From assembly GCF_038396635.1 (NCBI RefSeq), contig NZ_CP121687.1:2656592-2720591 (forward strand): a stretch of DNA of 64,000 nt, written 5' to 3'. Position numbers and translations under genes: made by a program. Positions 45,090 through 53,333 of this stretch are shown one piece after another. The number at the start of each line of letters is the position of its first letter. The stretch's first letter is position 1. The DNA comes from Defluviitalea saccharophila. GTDB lineage: Bacteria > Bacillota > Clostridia > Lachnospirales > Defluviitaleaceae. The notes beneath the pieces are model-generated. The model ran no database searches. It saw only the letters and a list, made by a program, of their open reading frames with translations, and was not told where the DNA came from.

Positions 45090-45701
45090 ATGGACTGTGT
45101 GAAAATAGGACAGTTGATTGCCAAGCTTAGAAAAGAAAAAAAGCTTACTCAAAAAAATATTGCAGATGCACTGGGGATTCAAAGTAAAACGGTTTCAAAA
45201 TGGGAATGTGGTTTAGGATGCCCGGATCTGTCTCTATGGCCAGAGTTATCTACCATTTTGGGTGTGGATATGAAACAGATGATGGAAGGCGAAATTACAT
45301 CAAACAAGCCGGACAGCGGAAACATTGACAAAGTACGTTTTTATGTTTGTCCTACTTGCGGCAATATTCTGGTCAGCACAGGAAGTGCCTCTATTTTCTG
45401 CTGTGGGAGAAAACTGGAACGTCTACTGCCTAAAGATGTATCGGATGCAATTAAAATTACAGTTGAGGAAATTGATATGGACTATTTTATAACCTTTGAC
45501 CATCCGATGACCAAAGAACATTATATTTCTTTTGTAGCTTATGTAAAGACCGATAGAGTATTTCTGAACCGTTTGTATCCGGAACAAAGCCCCACTTGCA
45601 GGATTCCTATGAATAAGGGCGGCAAATTCTATGTGTATTGTAATCAGCATGGATTAGTAGTATATTCTGATCAGGCTCTGAATCAAGCGGTGAAAAGATA
45701 A
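45090..45701 (+). CDS. XRE regulator fused to superoxide-reductase-like domain
   Basis: A 203-residue protein. Residues about 5-60 are an XRE helix-turn-helix (IAKLRKEKKLTQKNIADALG, SKTVSKWECGLGCPDLS). A Cys-rich segment (VCPTCGNILVSTGS, FCCGRKLERL) follows, then a desulfoferrodoxin-like fold with HPMTKEHYISFVAYV and CNQHGLVVYS, matching the His and Cys ligands of the superoxide reductase iron site. It probably senses oxidative stress or iron and regulates its own neighbours; whether it still reduces superoxide is open. GGAGGTGAG precedes the start. Confidence 0.85.
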   Translation: MDCVKIGQLIAKLRKEKKLTQKNIADALGIQSKTVSKWECGLGCPDLSLWPELSTILGVDMKQMMEGEITSNKPDSGNIDKVRFYVCPTCGNILVSTGSASIFCCGRKLERLLPKDVSDAIKITVEEIDMDYFITFDHPMTKEHYISFVAYVKTDRVFLNRLYPEQSPTCRIPMNKGGKFYVYCNQHGLVVYSDQALNQAVKR

Positions 45702-45716
45702 GGAGTGTTATAACTA

Positions 45717-46241
45717 ATGAAGAATTTTACAATTAAAGAGAGCATATTGTTTCAGCTTGATATGTGCTGGCAGCTTTATCTTTATTATACAAACAATTTG
45801 GATGAGGAAGAAGCATATTGGGGCTTTGTACCAACAAGTCTTAAGGTAAGAAAAGAAGCTGATCAATGGTCTATAGATTGGCCTGAAACCGAAAGCTATG
45901 AGATAGGACCTTCCAGTATCGCATGGATTATGTGGCATATTATATACTGGTGGAGCGCAGCATTAGACTATAATTTTGGAGCAGGTACCCTGAAAAAAGA
46001 AGATATCCTTTGGCCCGGAAGTATTGAAGAAGCAAAAGCAACGATACAGTCGCTTCATGATCAGTGGGTAGAAAAATTAAATGCATTATCGGATGCAGAT
46101 TTTCAATCCAACCTGCACTCCAAATGGCCGTTGGAAAATAGAAATTTTGCTGATACTGCACTTTGGTTAAATGGAGAGTTGATGAAAAATGTTTCAGAGA
46201 TAGGCTATGGGCGCTTCTTATATGCGAGCTGTAAAAAATAG
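45717..46241 (+). CDS. DinB-family protein
   Basis: A 174-residue four-helix-bundle protein of the DinB/YfiT type, with the metal-site histidine in IAWIMWHIIYWWSAALD and further helices IQSLHDQWVEKLN and ALWLNGELMKNVSEIG. Such proteins bind a divalent metal, and several are thiol-dependent transferases. It starts 15 bp after the XRE-fusion gene with AAGGAG, so the two are likely cotranscribed. Function in detail is unknown. Confidence 0.82.
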   Translation: MKNFTIKESILFQLDMCWQLYLYYTNNLDEEEAYWGFVPTSLKVRKEADQWSIDWPETESYEIGPSSIAWIMWHIIYWWSAALDYNFGAGTLKKEDILWPGSIEEAKATIQSLHDQWVEKLNALSDADFQSNLHSKWPLENRNFADTALWLNGELMKNVSEIGYGRFLYASCKK

Positions 46242-46428
46242 AGCGAATAAGGATTATGATGCCAAAAACTTAACAATGATTGATTGGGAATAGAACTGGG
46301 GATATAATTATATTTAACCGTAGAGATTTAGAATTATTCAGAGTTTTAGGCTAAAAAACGGAATAACTTAAAGACTTGTGCTAAAAATAATGATTTATAA
46401 ACTTTAAATATGGAAAGGAAAGTTGTGT

Positions 46429-46656
46429 ATGAACCCAGGACAAGAAATGTTTTATAATTTTTTTATGGAACGGGCAAAAGATGATAAAAAGGAAGAAGCA
46501 AAAGCATTACTGGAAGAAGGTTTTGCTCGTCAGGACGCTGGAACATTTGATAAAGCCTATTTTGAAGAAACCCTACCTAAATATTTTGAGCTCATAAAAC
46601 CTGAAGCAATTGAGGAAGTAAAAGAAGCGATGAATCATTTTGCATCAAGATTATAA
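46429..46656 (+). CDS. Small helical protein, unknown
   Basis: 75 residues, acidic, fully helical in appearance (GQEMFYNFFMERAKDDKKEE, FDKAYFEETLPKYFELI). GAAAGGAAAG lies before the ATG at 46429, while a TTG at 46423 is less likely. Not recognised. It lies between DinB and a flavodoxin remnant. Confidence 0.7.
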   Translation: MNPGQEMFYNFFMERAKDDKKEEAKALLEEGFARQDAGTFDKAYFEETLPKYFELIKPEAIEEVKEAMNHFASRL

Positions 46657-46759
46657 ATATAAGTATTATAAGGAAAGGATAAGGTAGCTATTCCCTTGTC
46701 TTATGTATTACCCAGGAATTTTTAATTCTTTTATAAAATTTATTATAAAGGATGATTAC

Positions 46760-46891
46760 ATGGGAGCAAATAAAATATCTGAAAATATCTTGATTGTTTA
46801 TTATTCACTTTTCAAATCCACAGCGAATTTAGCATTGAAAATAGCAGCACAAAAAAACTATCCAATGAATAAAATACGAACTTTTTCATAA
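46760..46891 (+). pseudogene. Flavodoxin N-terminal remnant
   Basis: 43 codons after AAAGGATG. NILIVYYSLFKSTANLALKI is the first strand and phosphate loop of a flavodoxin, but the frame stops after NKIRTFS and no continuation is seen in the next 40 bases. Real flavodoxins are about 140-170 residues. This is either a broken gene or a very short relic. Confidence 0.55.
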
Positions 46892-46929
46892 GATAAAAGA
46901 CAAAGTCAAAATAATAAGGAGCGATTAGA

Positions 46930-47169
46930 ATGGATAAGCCTGTAATTGCCGGGAAATCACCTATTCAAGTGGAACTTAAAAAGGGTGAAACTTATTATTG
47001 GTGTTCATGTGGAAGAAGTTCCAATCAGCCATTTTGTAATGGTGCACATAAAGGCACTTCATTTTCACCTATGGAATTTACTGCTGAAAAAGATGAAACA
47101 GCATATTTGTGTGCCTGCAAGCAAACCAAAAATCCTCCATATTGTGATGGAACACATAAAAGTCTATAG
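46930..47169 (+). CDS. Double CDGSH iron-sulfur protein
   Basis: 79 residues with two CDGSH-type motifs, CSCGRSSNQPFCNGAH and CACKQTKNPPYCDGTH, each expected to hold a [2Fe-2S] cluster bound by three Cys and one His. It would act in electron or cluster transfer. AAGGAG lies upstream, and a strong terminator follows the gene by about 55 bp. Confidence 0.93.
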   Translation: MDKPVIAGKSPIQVELKKGETYYWCSCGRSSNQPFCNGAHKGTSFSPMEFTAEKDETAYLCACKQTKNPPYCDGTHKSL

Positions 47170-47223
47170 TTTTATTGTAGCTACCTAAATATCAAGCTAA
47201 AAACCATATAACGAAAGAAATAT

Positions 47224-47262
47224 AAAAATTGTACTCCCAGTTCAGAGGGCGTACAATTTTTT
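47224..47262 (+). terminator. Terminator after the CDGSH gene
   Basis: AAAAATTGTACTCCC and GGGCGTACAATTTTTT form a near-perfect stem with an 8-nt loop and a T run. Confidence 0.92.
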
Positions 47263-47497
47263 GTTATCTATATAATACATTAACGGAATGTACTTGATTT
47301 TCCTGTTGTACAGATACCTATTAATTTGAGTTGGGATGGAAAAACAATTTGACGTTGGAAGAACTATAAGGGATATTTTCAAGTGTAGAACGAAAAAAGG
47401 GGAGTTTTGAGAAGCTTTATAATGAAGTGAGGCAGATAGTATCCCGATGAACAAATATAATCTAACAGGCATTTAACCAACAAAGGAGTGAGATAGG
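47263..47497. other. Intergenic region before the GrpB gene
   Basis: No intact gene. A plus-strand stretch around 47345-47450 reads like protein but is broken by stops, so it could be a relic. Confidence 0.35.
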
Positions 47498-48085
47498 ATG
47501 TCCTCGGAAAGAAACGATACACCTATAAGCGATAAAGAACTTCGAAAGATTACAATAGGAGACCTGAAACCACATAATGCACAAATCACTATTGTTGAAT
47601 ATGATCCGGACTGGTCCCAAATTTTCGAACGGGAAGCAAACCGAATTCGATCGGTACTCGGCAAAAAAGCTTTGCAAATTGAACATGTTGGTTCTACTTC
47701 CGTTCCGGGACTTTGTGCCAAGCCGATCATTGATATAGTGCTGGTTGTGGAGAATTCTGCAGATGAGCCATCCTATGTTCCGGCATTGGAAGCTGCCGGC
47801 TATAGCCTGCGCATTCGAGAACCTGAATGGTTCGAACATCGTTTGTTCAAAGGACCTGATACGGATATTAACCTACATGTGTTCAGTAAGGGAACATCTG
47901 AAATAGATAAGATGCTTCTATTTCGTGACTGGCTGCGTTCTAATGAGAGTGATCGCAACAAATATGCACATGTTAAGCGAGCGTTGGCAAAGAAAGAGTG
48001 GCGACATGTTCAGCACTATGCAGATGCCAAAACATCCATAGTACAGGAAATCATGGCACGGGCCAATGAGTCACATGAAAAATAA
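47498..48085 (+). CDS. GrpB-family protein (nucleotidyltransferase fold)
   Basis: A 195-residue GrpB/UPF0157 protein with the nucleotidyltransferase-like core IVEYDPDWSQIFEREA, LQIEHVGSTSVPGLCAKPI (GSTSVPG with the following IDI acids) and RLFKGPDTDINLHVF. The family sits in the polymerase-beta superfamily; substrates are unproven. AAAGGAGTG precedes the start. Its codon use looks slightly more GC-rich than its neighbours. Confidence 0.92.
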   Translation: MSSERNDTPISDKELRKITIGDLKPHNAQITIVEYDPDWSQIFEREANRIRSVLGKKALQIEHVGSTSVPGLCAKPIIDIVLVVENSADEPSYVPALEAAGYSLRIREPEWFEHRLFKGPDTDINLHVFSKGTSEIDKMLLFRDWLRSNESDRNKYAHVKRALAKKEWRHVQHYADAKTSIVQEIMARANESHEK

Positions 48086-48152
48086 AATAAGGAAAAAATT
48101 CCGTACATGGGAAAACAGAGTATCAGCCAATATTGCCCAAAAGAATTGTGAT

Positions 48153-48187
48153 AAAGTCTGCCCTTTTTAATGGGTAGACTTTTTGTA
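48153..48187 (+). terminator. Terminator after the GrpB gene
   Basis: AAAGTCTGCCC and GGGTAGACTTT pair around an 8-nt loop, and TTG follows. Confidence 0.88.
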
Positions 48188-48325
48188 TAAGTAAAATTTG
48201 AGTGACCAGTAAAACAGTAGTAAGGTAGATAAGTAAGAGCTGGTAATTTTGTTTGAACAGTTTTATAATGAAAAGAAATAGCAATTTTGAATTATGCAAA
48301 AATATTGTTGGGAGGGCTAAATCAT

Positions 48326-49027
48326 ATGAATATCTTAATTGCAGACGACGAGGAGGATATTCGAAATTTAATAAAAATCAGTCTTGAAGAAAACGGATAT
48401 ACCGTCTTGACAGCACAAAACGGCAAGGAGGCATGGGATATCCTTACGGCACAGAAGGTTGATCTTGCCATCCTTGATGTGATGATGCCAATGATGGACG
48501 GATTTAATCTTCTTCGCAAAATACGGGAATACAGCACCATCCCTGTTATTTTCCTGACTGCGAGAACGGATGACATGTACAAGGTACTGGGACTCGGACT
48601 GGGGGCGGACGACTATCTTTCCAAGCCTTTTTCCATTGCAGAGTTAGTGGCTCGTGTAGGGGCACAACTAAGACGAAATCATGAGTATCTCTCACCCAGG
48701 GAAAGACCATCTTCACGGATTACTTATGGGAACTTGTCTATAGACAAAGAAAAATGCTGTGCTTTTAAGGACGGAGAACCGATTGAACTTGGCGCGAAGG
48801 AATATAAGATGCTTCTACATTTTATGGAACATCCGGAGAGGGTTTTTACAAAACGACAGCTTTATCAAGCGGTATGGGATGAGGAATACTATTTTGACGA
48901 CAATACCGTGATGGTACATATCAGCCGAATCAGAAATAGGATTGAAGATGACCCACAAAAACCAAAATATTTAAAAACCATTCGGGGTATAGGGTACAAA
49001 CTCCATTATACCGGTGAGACATCATGA
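48326..49027 (+). CDS. OmpR/PhoB-type response regulator
   Basis: A 233-residue regulator. The receiver has ADDEED, the phospho-acceptor in LAILDVMMPMMDG and Lys in DDYLSKPFS. The C-terminal winged helix (GAKEYKMLLHFMEHPERVFT, VMVHISRIRNRIEDDPQ) binds DNA. GGGAGGG precedes the ATG at 48326. It overlaps the kinase gene by 4 bp and is its partner. Confidence 0.96.
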   Translation: MNILIADDEEDIRNLIKISLEENGYTVLTAQNGKEAWDILTAQKVDLAILDVMMPMMDGFNLLRKIREYSTIPVIFLTARTDDMYKVLGLGLGADDYLSKPFSIAELVARVGAQLRRNHEYLSPRERPSSRITYGNLSIDKEKCCAFKDGEPIELGAKEYKMLLHFMEHPERVFTKRQLYQAVWDEEYYFDDNTVMVHISRIRNRIEDDPQKPKYLKTIRGIGYKLHYTGETS

Positions 49028-50424
49028 AAAGAAAGCTGTCTAATCAATTCTTAAGAAATTTTTGGGTGATCTTTATACTGACGATACTGGATACAGTACT
49101 CGCATTTGTACTGCTGTCCTTTGCAAGCAGATGGATTGCAGGTTCCCTGGCAAAAAATCAGTATCCGGCAAAGGCAATTGTTAAAGAAGATTATAGACAG
49201 ATCGATGCATCTCCTGTCGTGCAAAACGGCGGAGGCGTACAGGTGGTGAATAAGGAATACCGAGTCGTCTATTCAAAAGGGCTTGATACCATCGGAAAAA
49301 ATCAACTGACTGCCGAGGAATTTACAAGATTTTTAACCGAGAGCCAAAGTAAACCCTACCATTACGATATTCTTTACCAACCAGAAGGCGAGTTTTGGCT
49401 GATTGTAACATTCCCTACCTCTATTCGGATAGATTTCTCTTTGATATATAATACAGAAGCCACCGCCGGTGATTTCAAGCGAGCCAGTTGGGCGATTGGT
49501 ATTGTGGTATTGACATATCTTTTGATTCTTGCACTTTTCGCCTTTATTTATTCCAGGATTACTGCGGCGAGCATAACCGTACCTTTACGAAAGCTCTGTG
49601 ACGGCACAAGACTTTTACGGGAAGGAGATTATTCTGTACGGGTAGATTTGCGTCTGAAAAATGAGTTCGCCGAACTTCAGAATACCTTTAACGATATGGC
49701 TGCCAGGATTGAGCATGAAATATCTCTGCGTAAAAAATCGGAGGAAGACAGGCGGCGGTTGATTCTTGATATCTCCCATGATCTAAAAAATCCCATGTCC
49801 AGCATACAAGGCTATGGGGAATTACTTATTAAGAAAAAAGGATTGACCGAGCAGGAAAGGGATGAATATCTTAAAGTCATTCTTAACAACAGCAAAAAAG
49901 CCAATCGACTGCTTACGGAGTTGTTTGAGCTTTCTCAAATGGATAGTCCGAAATTTTCATTAAAGCCCGTAAAGACAGATATATGCGAATACATTCGGCA
50001 AATATGCGGCGAGCTGGTGCCGCAGTTAGAGCGTGAAGGATTCAGATATGAATTTGATATTTTAGAAGAAAGCGTTTTTGTACTTTTAGATACCGACCGA
50101 TTTAGCCGAATCTTACAAAATCTTGCTAATAATGCGATGCGATATAATCCGCCAGGAACACAGATTTCTGTAAGTCTGACGGTAGAAAATAATCAGGTGG
50201 TGATTGATTTTAGCGATGATGGAATTGGAATTCCAGATCATCTTGTGGACAACATATTTAAGCCTTTTGTGAGGGTGGACGATTCTCGCAATTCCAAAAC
50301 CGGTGGCAGTGGATTAGGACTTTCCATAGCGAAGAAGATTGCTGAAGCACACGGAGGAGATTTGACATTATGTCTTAACGAGCAAAAGGGCAGTACCTTC
50401 CGAATTACTATTCCCTCGATTTAA
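49024..50424 (+). CDS. Sensor histidine kinase
   Basis: A 466-residue membrane kinase with helices at about residues 14-36 and 158-180 around an outer sensor of roughly 120 residues. Then come HAMP (SITVPLRKLCDGTRLLREGD), HisKA (LILDISHDLKNPMSSIQGYG) and HATPase_c (LANNAMRYNPPG, DFSDDGIGIPDHL, GGSGLGLSIAKKI). Translation is coupled to the response regulator. The following methyltransferase, hydrolase and lipoprotein are probable targets, so a cell-envelope signal is a fair guess. Confidence 0.95.
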   Translation: MKRKLSNQFLRNFWVIFILTILDTVLAFVLLSFASRWIAGSLAKNQYPAKAIVKEDYRQIDASPVVQNGGGVQVVNKEYRVVYSKGLDTIGKNQLTAEEFTRFLTESQSKPYHYDILYQPEGEFWLIVTFPTSIRIDFSLIYNTEATAGDFKRASWAIGIVVLTYLLILALFAFIYSRITAASITVPLRKLCDGTRLLREGDYSVRVDLRLKNEFAELQNTFNDMAARIEHEISLRKKSEEDRRRLILDISHDLKNPMSSIQGYGELLIKKKGLTEQERDEYLKVILNNSKKANRLLTELFELSQMDSPKFSLKPVKTDICEYIRQICGELVPQLEREGFRYEFDILEESVFVLLDTDRFSRILQNLANNAMRYNPPGTQISVSLTVENNQVVIDFSDDGIGIPDHLVDNIFKPFVRVDDSRNSKTGGSGLGLSIAKKIAEAHGGDLTLCLNEQKGSTFRITIPSI

Positions 50425-50443
50425 GGTAAATTTAAGATTCATG

Positions 50444-50506
50444 TCAGCTGTATGACAGGTTCGATTGTTATGATAATGATGAGCCTAAAATACAGCTGAT
50501 TTTTTT
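50444..50506 (+). promoter_or_regulatory. Inverted repeat between kinase and methyltransferase
   Basis: A perfect 9-bp repeat TCAGCTGTA / TACAGCTGA with 38 nt between arms and seven T after it. It may terminate the two-component mRNA, and the enclosed stretch may hold the next promoter. Confidence 0.55.
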
Positions 50507-50521
50507 GTGAGGTGATAAGTA

Positions 50522-51073
50522 ATGAAGATTGAACCGAATCGATTAGAAATATTTTTGACTAAGATTGCATTTTCCCTTTGCGGAAAGTCTGTTTATCAAG
50601 GATTTGCGGATCGTTTGCCTCTTAACGGAAACGAAAGGGTCCTTGATTTCGGATGCGGTATGGGAACAGTTGCATATTATGCTGCAAAAAGACTTCCCAA
50701 CGGTCATTTGACCTGTTTGGATATTTCAGAACGATGGATGAATATTTGCCGAAAAACTCTGCGTAGCTTTGGGAATATCATTTTTATGCAATGTGAATCC
50801 CCGGTGTTTATGAAAGGAAGCTTTGATGTTGTTTATTGCCACTTTGTACTGCACGATCTCTCGGAAAATGAATTGGAAAGAGTGATCCCTGAGATAGCTA
50901 AATCCCTTAGATCCGGTGGGGTATTCGTTTTTCGTGAACCACTGAATGAGCTGGGGAAATTAAATATCGTTAAACGCCTTGTAGAGCAAAACAGACTATT
51001 CCCTAAGAATAGTCGGATTACCGATATTCCGGTAATGGGTAATGCGGTAGAAAGCGTATATGTTAAACAATAA
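50522..51073 (+). CDS. Class I SAM-dependent methyltransferase
   Basis: A 183-residue Rossmann-fold methyltransferase. The SAM loop is VLDFGCGMGTVAYYAAKRLP, the acidic ribose ligand follows in LTCLDIS, and FDVVYCHFVLHDL gives motif IV. Length is short for the class (typical 200-250), so the substrate part is small. GAGGTGA precedes the start. It is the first of three closely spaced genes, which suggests modification of a small molecule or lipid at the membrane. Confidence 0.88.
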   Translation: MKIEPNRLEIFLTKIAFSLCGKSVYQGFADRLPLNGNERVLDFGCGMGTVAYYAAKRLPNGHLTCLDISERWMNICRKTLRSFGNIIFMQCESPVFMKGSFDVVYCHFVLHDLSENELERVIPEIAKSLRSGGVFVFREPLNELGKLNIVKRLVEQNRLFPKNSRITDIPVMGNAVESVYVKQ

Positions 51074-51085
51074 AGGAGGTGCATT

Positions 51086-52291
51086 ATGGCTCAGATTATT
51101 ATATTTTTTATTTTCACTCTTTTATCGATTATTGCATTAATAGGAATTATCCTTTTATCGGTTTATTATGTAATTGCAAGCCTTATGAAAAAAACGAATC
51201 CAAAGCACTTTACTCGCATACAAAAAATGGTTAAAATTTTTGTAATGATGATGATATTTAACGCTGGGTTGATAACTTTTTCTCAGTTTACCGCTTCCAC
51301 TCCATATATTGTTGATGGCAACGGACATGAGATTAAAAACAGCATTGCAGAGCTTATTGAGCTTGATTTAAACGGTAGAAAGCAGTGGATCAGCTTAAGA
51401 GGCTGGGATAAGACTTCCCCCGTCCTGCTCTTTTTGGCGGGAGGTCCTGGCGGCACGCAGATGGGGGCGGTTCGACATGAACTGGCAGAGTTGGAGAAGC
51501 ATTTTGTTGTTGTGAATTGGGATCAGCCCGGTTCCGGAAAGTCCTATTATGCAGAAAAAACAAAGGATATTACAGCCCAAACCTATATTCAGGATGGTTA
51601 CGCCCTGACAGAGTATTTAAAGGAACGCTTTTCTAAGGAAAAAATTTATCTAATGGGTGAATCATGGGGAAGTGCCTTGGGGATTTTTCTTATTGCTCAG
51701 TATCCTGAGTCCTATCATGCCTTCATTGGTACTGGACAGATGGTGGACTTTGCCGAAACTGAGCGTATAGATTATGCGAAAGCACTGGAAATTGCGAAGG
51801 CCAAAGGGGATACTGAATTGATAGAACGACTTTTAGCAAATGGCGAACCACCATATTACGGAAAGGACGTAACATGGAAGAGCGCGGTGTATCTAAATTA
51901 TCTTAGCGCTTATATGGCGAACAATCCTGAAATTCACAATCCCGGATACAATACCTTGCGGGATATCGCTTCCTCTGAATATGGACTGCTTGATAAAATA
52001 AACTTTTTCCGTGGTATCATCAACACATATAATCATGTGTACCAACAGCTTTATACCATTGATATGAGAAAAGATTATACCAGATTGGATGTGCCTGTTT
52101 ATTTCTTCCTGGGTCGACATGATGTTAATGCCCCAACAGTACTGGTTGAGGAATATATGCAAGTTCTGGATGCACCTGATAAAAAAATTATATGGTTTGA
52201 ACATTCCGGTCATAGTCCATGGATTAACGAACGGGAAAAGTTTGTAGAGGAGGTATTGTCATGCTTTGCAGAAAACAACCCTCAAGAATAA
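51086..52291 (+). CDS. Membrane-anchored alpha/beta hydrolase
   Basis: A 401-residue protein. Two membrane helices (about residues 4-32 and 48-66) are followed by an alpha/beta hydrolase domain of the proline-iminopeptidase look: oxyanion loop LFLAGGPGGTQMGA, nucleophile Ser in YLMGESWGSALGIF, Asp in FLGRHDVNAP and His in FEHSGHSPW. The domain probably lies outside the membrane. AAAGGAGGTG precedes the start. Its end overlaps the lipoprotein gene by 31 bp. The substrate is unknown. Confidence 0.9.
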   Translation: MAQIIIFFIFTLLSIIALIGIILLSVYYVIASLMKKTNPKHFTRIQKMVKIFVMMMIFNAGLITFSQFTASTPYIVDGNGHEIKNSIAELIELDLNGRKQWISLRGWDKTSPVLLFLAGGPGGTQMGAVRHELAELEKHFVVVNWDQPGSGKSYYAEKTKDITAQTYIQDGYALTEYLKERFSKEKIYLMGESWGSALGIFLIAQYPESYHAFIGTGQMVDFAETERIDYAKALEIAKAKGDTELIERLLANGEPPYYGKDVTWKSAVYLNYLSAYMANNPEIHNPGYNTLRDIASSEYGLLDKINFFRGIINTYNHVYQQLYTIDMRKDYTRLDVPVYFFLGRHDVNAPTVLVEEYMQVLDAPDKKIIWFEHSGHSPWINEREKFVEEVLSCFAENNPQE

Positions 52292-52653
52292 TTTTGCTGC
52301 CACTGCTGATTACCATCATTCTGGGGATTTCAGCTTGTATTCCTTCAAAGGGCAGTATAGTAATTCTTGAGGATCCCAATGGAACAGGATGCAAAATGGA
52401 TTTTAAGGAGTGGAGTTTAGAAAATAAATATGAATTATCTCTTAACAAGGGGGATGTATTGCAGATTGAAGTTGATCGTGAAGAGGGAAAGATTGCACTT
52501 ATGATCAGCGGCCAAAATGGCTCGGAACCCTATAGTGGCAATAATCTTAAGTCAGGAATGTTTACCGTAACAGTATCCGAGACGGACCAATATGCCATAA
52601 AAATTAAAGGTAAAAATGCAACCGGAAATGTTACGGTTACAGTGCTTGAATAG
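52261..52653 (+). CDS. Small lipoprotein
   Basis: A 130-residue predicted lipoprotein: basic start, hydrophobic stretch LLPLLITIILGISAC with the lipobox Cys at about residue 26, then a beta-rich domain (YELSLNKGDVLQIEVDREEG, ITVSETDQYAIKIKG-like). AGAGGAGG precedes the ATG inside the hydrolase gene, so the two are coupled. It would be anchored to the outer face of the membrane. Function unknown. Confidence 0.85.
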   Translation: MLCRKQPSRIILLPLLITIILGISACIPSKGSIVILEDPNGTGCKMDFKEWSLENKYELSLNKGDVLQIEVDREEGKIALMISGQNGSEPYSGNNLKSGMFTVTVSETDQYAIKIKGKNATGNVTVTVLE

Positions 52654-52654
52654 T

Positions 52655-52698
52655 AAAATATCCTGAGAGAAATTGATTTTTCCTCAGGATATTTTTGT
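52655..52698 (+). terminator. Terminator after the lipoprotein operon
   Basis: AAATATCCTGAG and CTCAGGATATTT pair perfectly around a 15-nt loop, followed by TTG. Confidence 0.92.
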
Positions 52699-52830
52699 GT
52701 TCAGAATGTAAACTTACAGGGATGCAGTTATTTAAAGATTCTGGGCGATTGTAGAAAAAGGAGAAACAGTATATAATAGTTGTTGAATAATTACTAATGA
52801 ATGGTAAAGATTTTGTAAGGAGAAAATATT

Positions 52831-53304
52831 ATGGCAATCGAAAAGGTAAGAGAATACTTCAAACAATGGGGAATAGAAGATAGAATTCTTGAATTTGACG
52901 TATCCAGTGCAACGGTGGAATTGGCTTCACAGGCTGTAGGCTGTGAACCAAAAAGAATTGCTAAAACTTTATCTTTTATGGTAGATGGAAAACCGATTTT
53001 AATTGTTGTTGCAGGAGATGCAAAAATTGACAATCCAAAGTATAAAGCTCAGTTTTCAACCAAAGCTAAAATGCTTACACCGGACGAGGTACTTGAATTA
53101 GTAGGACATGCTGTTGGTGGGGTGTGTCCCTTTGGTATTCATGAAGGGGTTTCTGTTTATCTAGATCAATCTTTAAAAAGGTTTGATACTGTTTTCCCTG
53201 CTTGTGGCAGCAGTAATAGTGCCATTGAATTATCTATTGAAGAACTTGAAAAATACTCAAATTATTCTTCGTGGGTGGATGTTTGCAAAGGATGGGAAGA
53301 ATAA
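52831..53304 (+). CDS. YbaK/EbsC-family aminoacyl-tRNA deacylase
   Basis: A 157-residue deacylase that clears mischarged tRNA. Motifs include CEPKRIAKTLSFMVDG, PILIVVAGDAKIDNPKYK and VGGVCPFGIHEGVSVYLDQS (GGVCPFG is the family's glycine loop). Length fits stand-alone YbaK/ProX proteins. AAGGAG precedes the start. It lies 30 bp before a transporter gene on the same strand. Confidence 0.92.
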   Translation: MAIEKVREYFKQWGIEDRILEFDVSSATVELASQAVGCEPKRIAKTLSFMVDGKPILIVVAGDAKIDNPKYKAQFSTKAKMLTPDEVLELVGHAVGGVCPFGIHEGVSVYLDQSLKRFDTVFPACGSSNSAIELSIEELEKYSNYSSWVDVCKGWEE

Positions 53305-53333
53305 TACAATCAATAAAAGGAGAATAAAGGTTT

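Noticed and set aside
46946-47188. Alternative plus-strand frame over the CDGSH gene
   Set aside because: The other frame has two textbook CDGSH motifs and the ribosome binding site; this one is an offset reading of it.
47345-47455. Protein-like tract before the GrpB gene (ERKKGSFEKLYNEVRQIV)
   Set aside because: Broken by stops, too short to assign and without a recognised family; noted only as possible decay.
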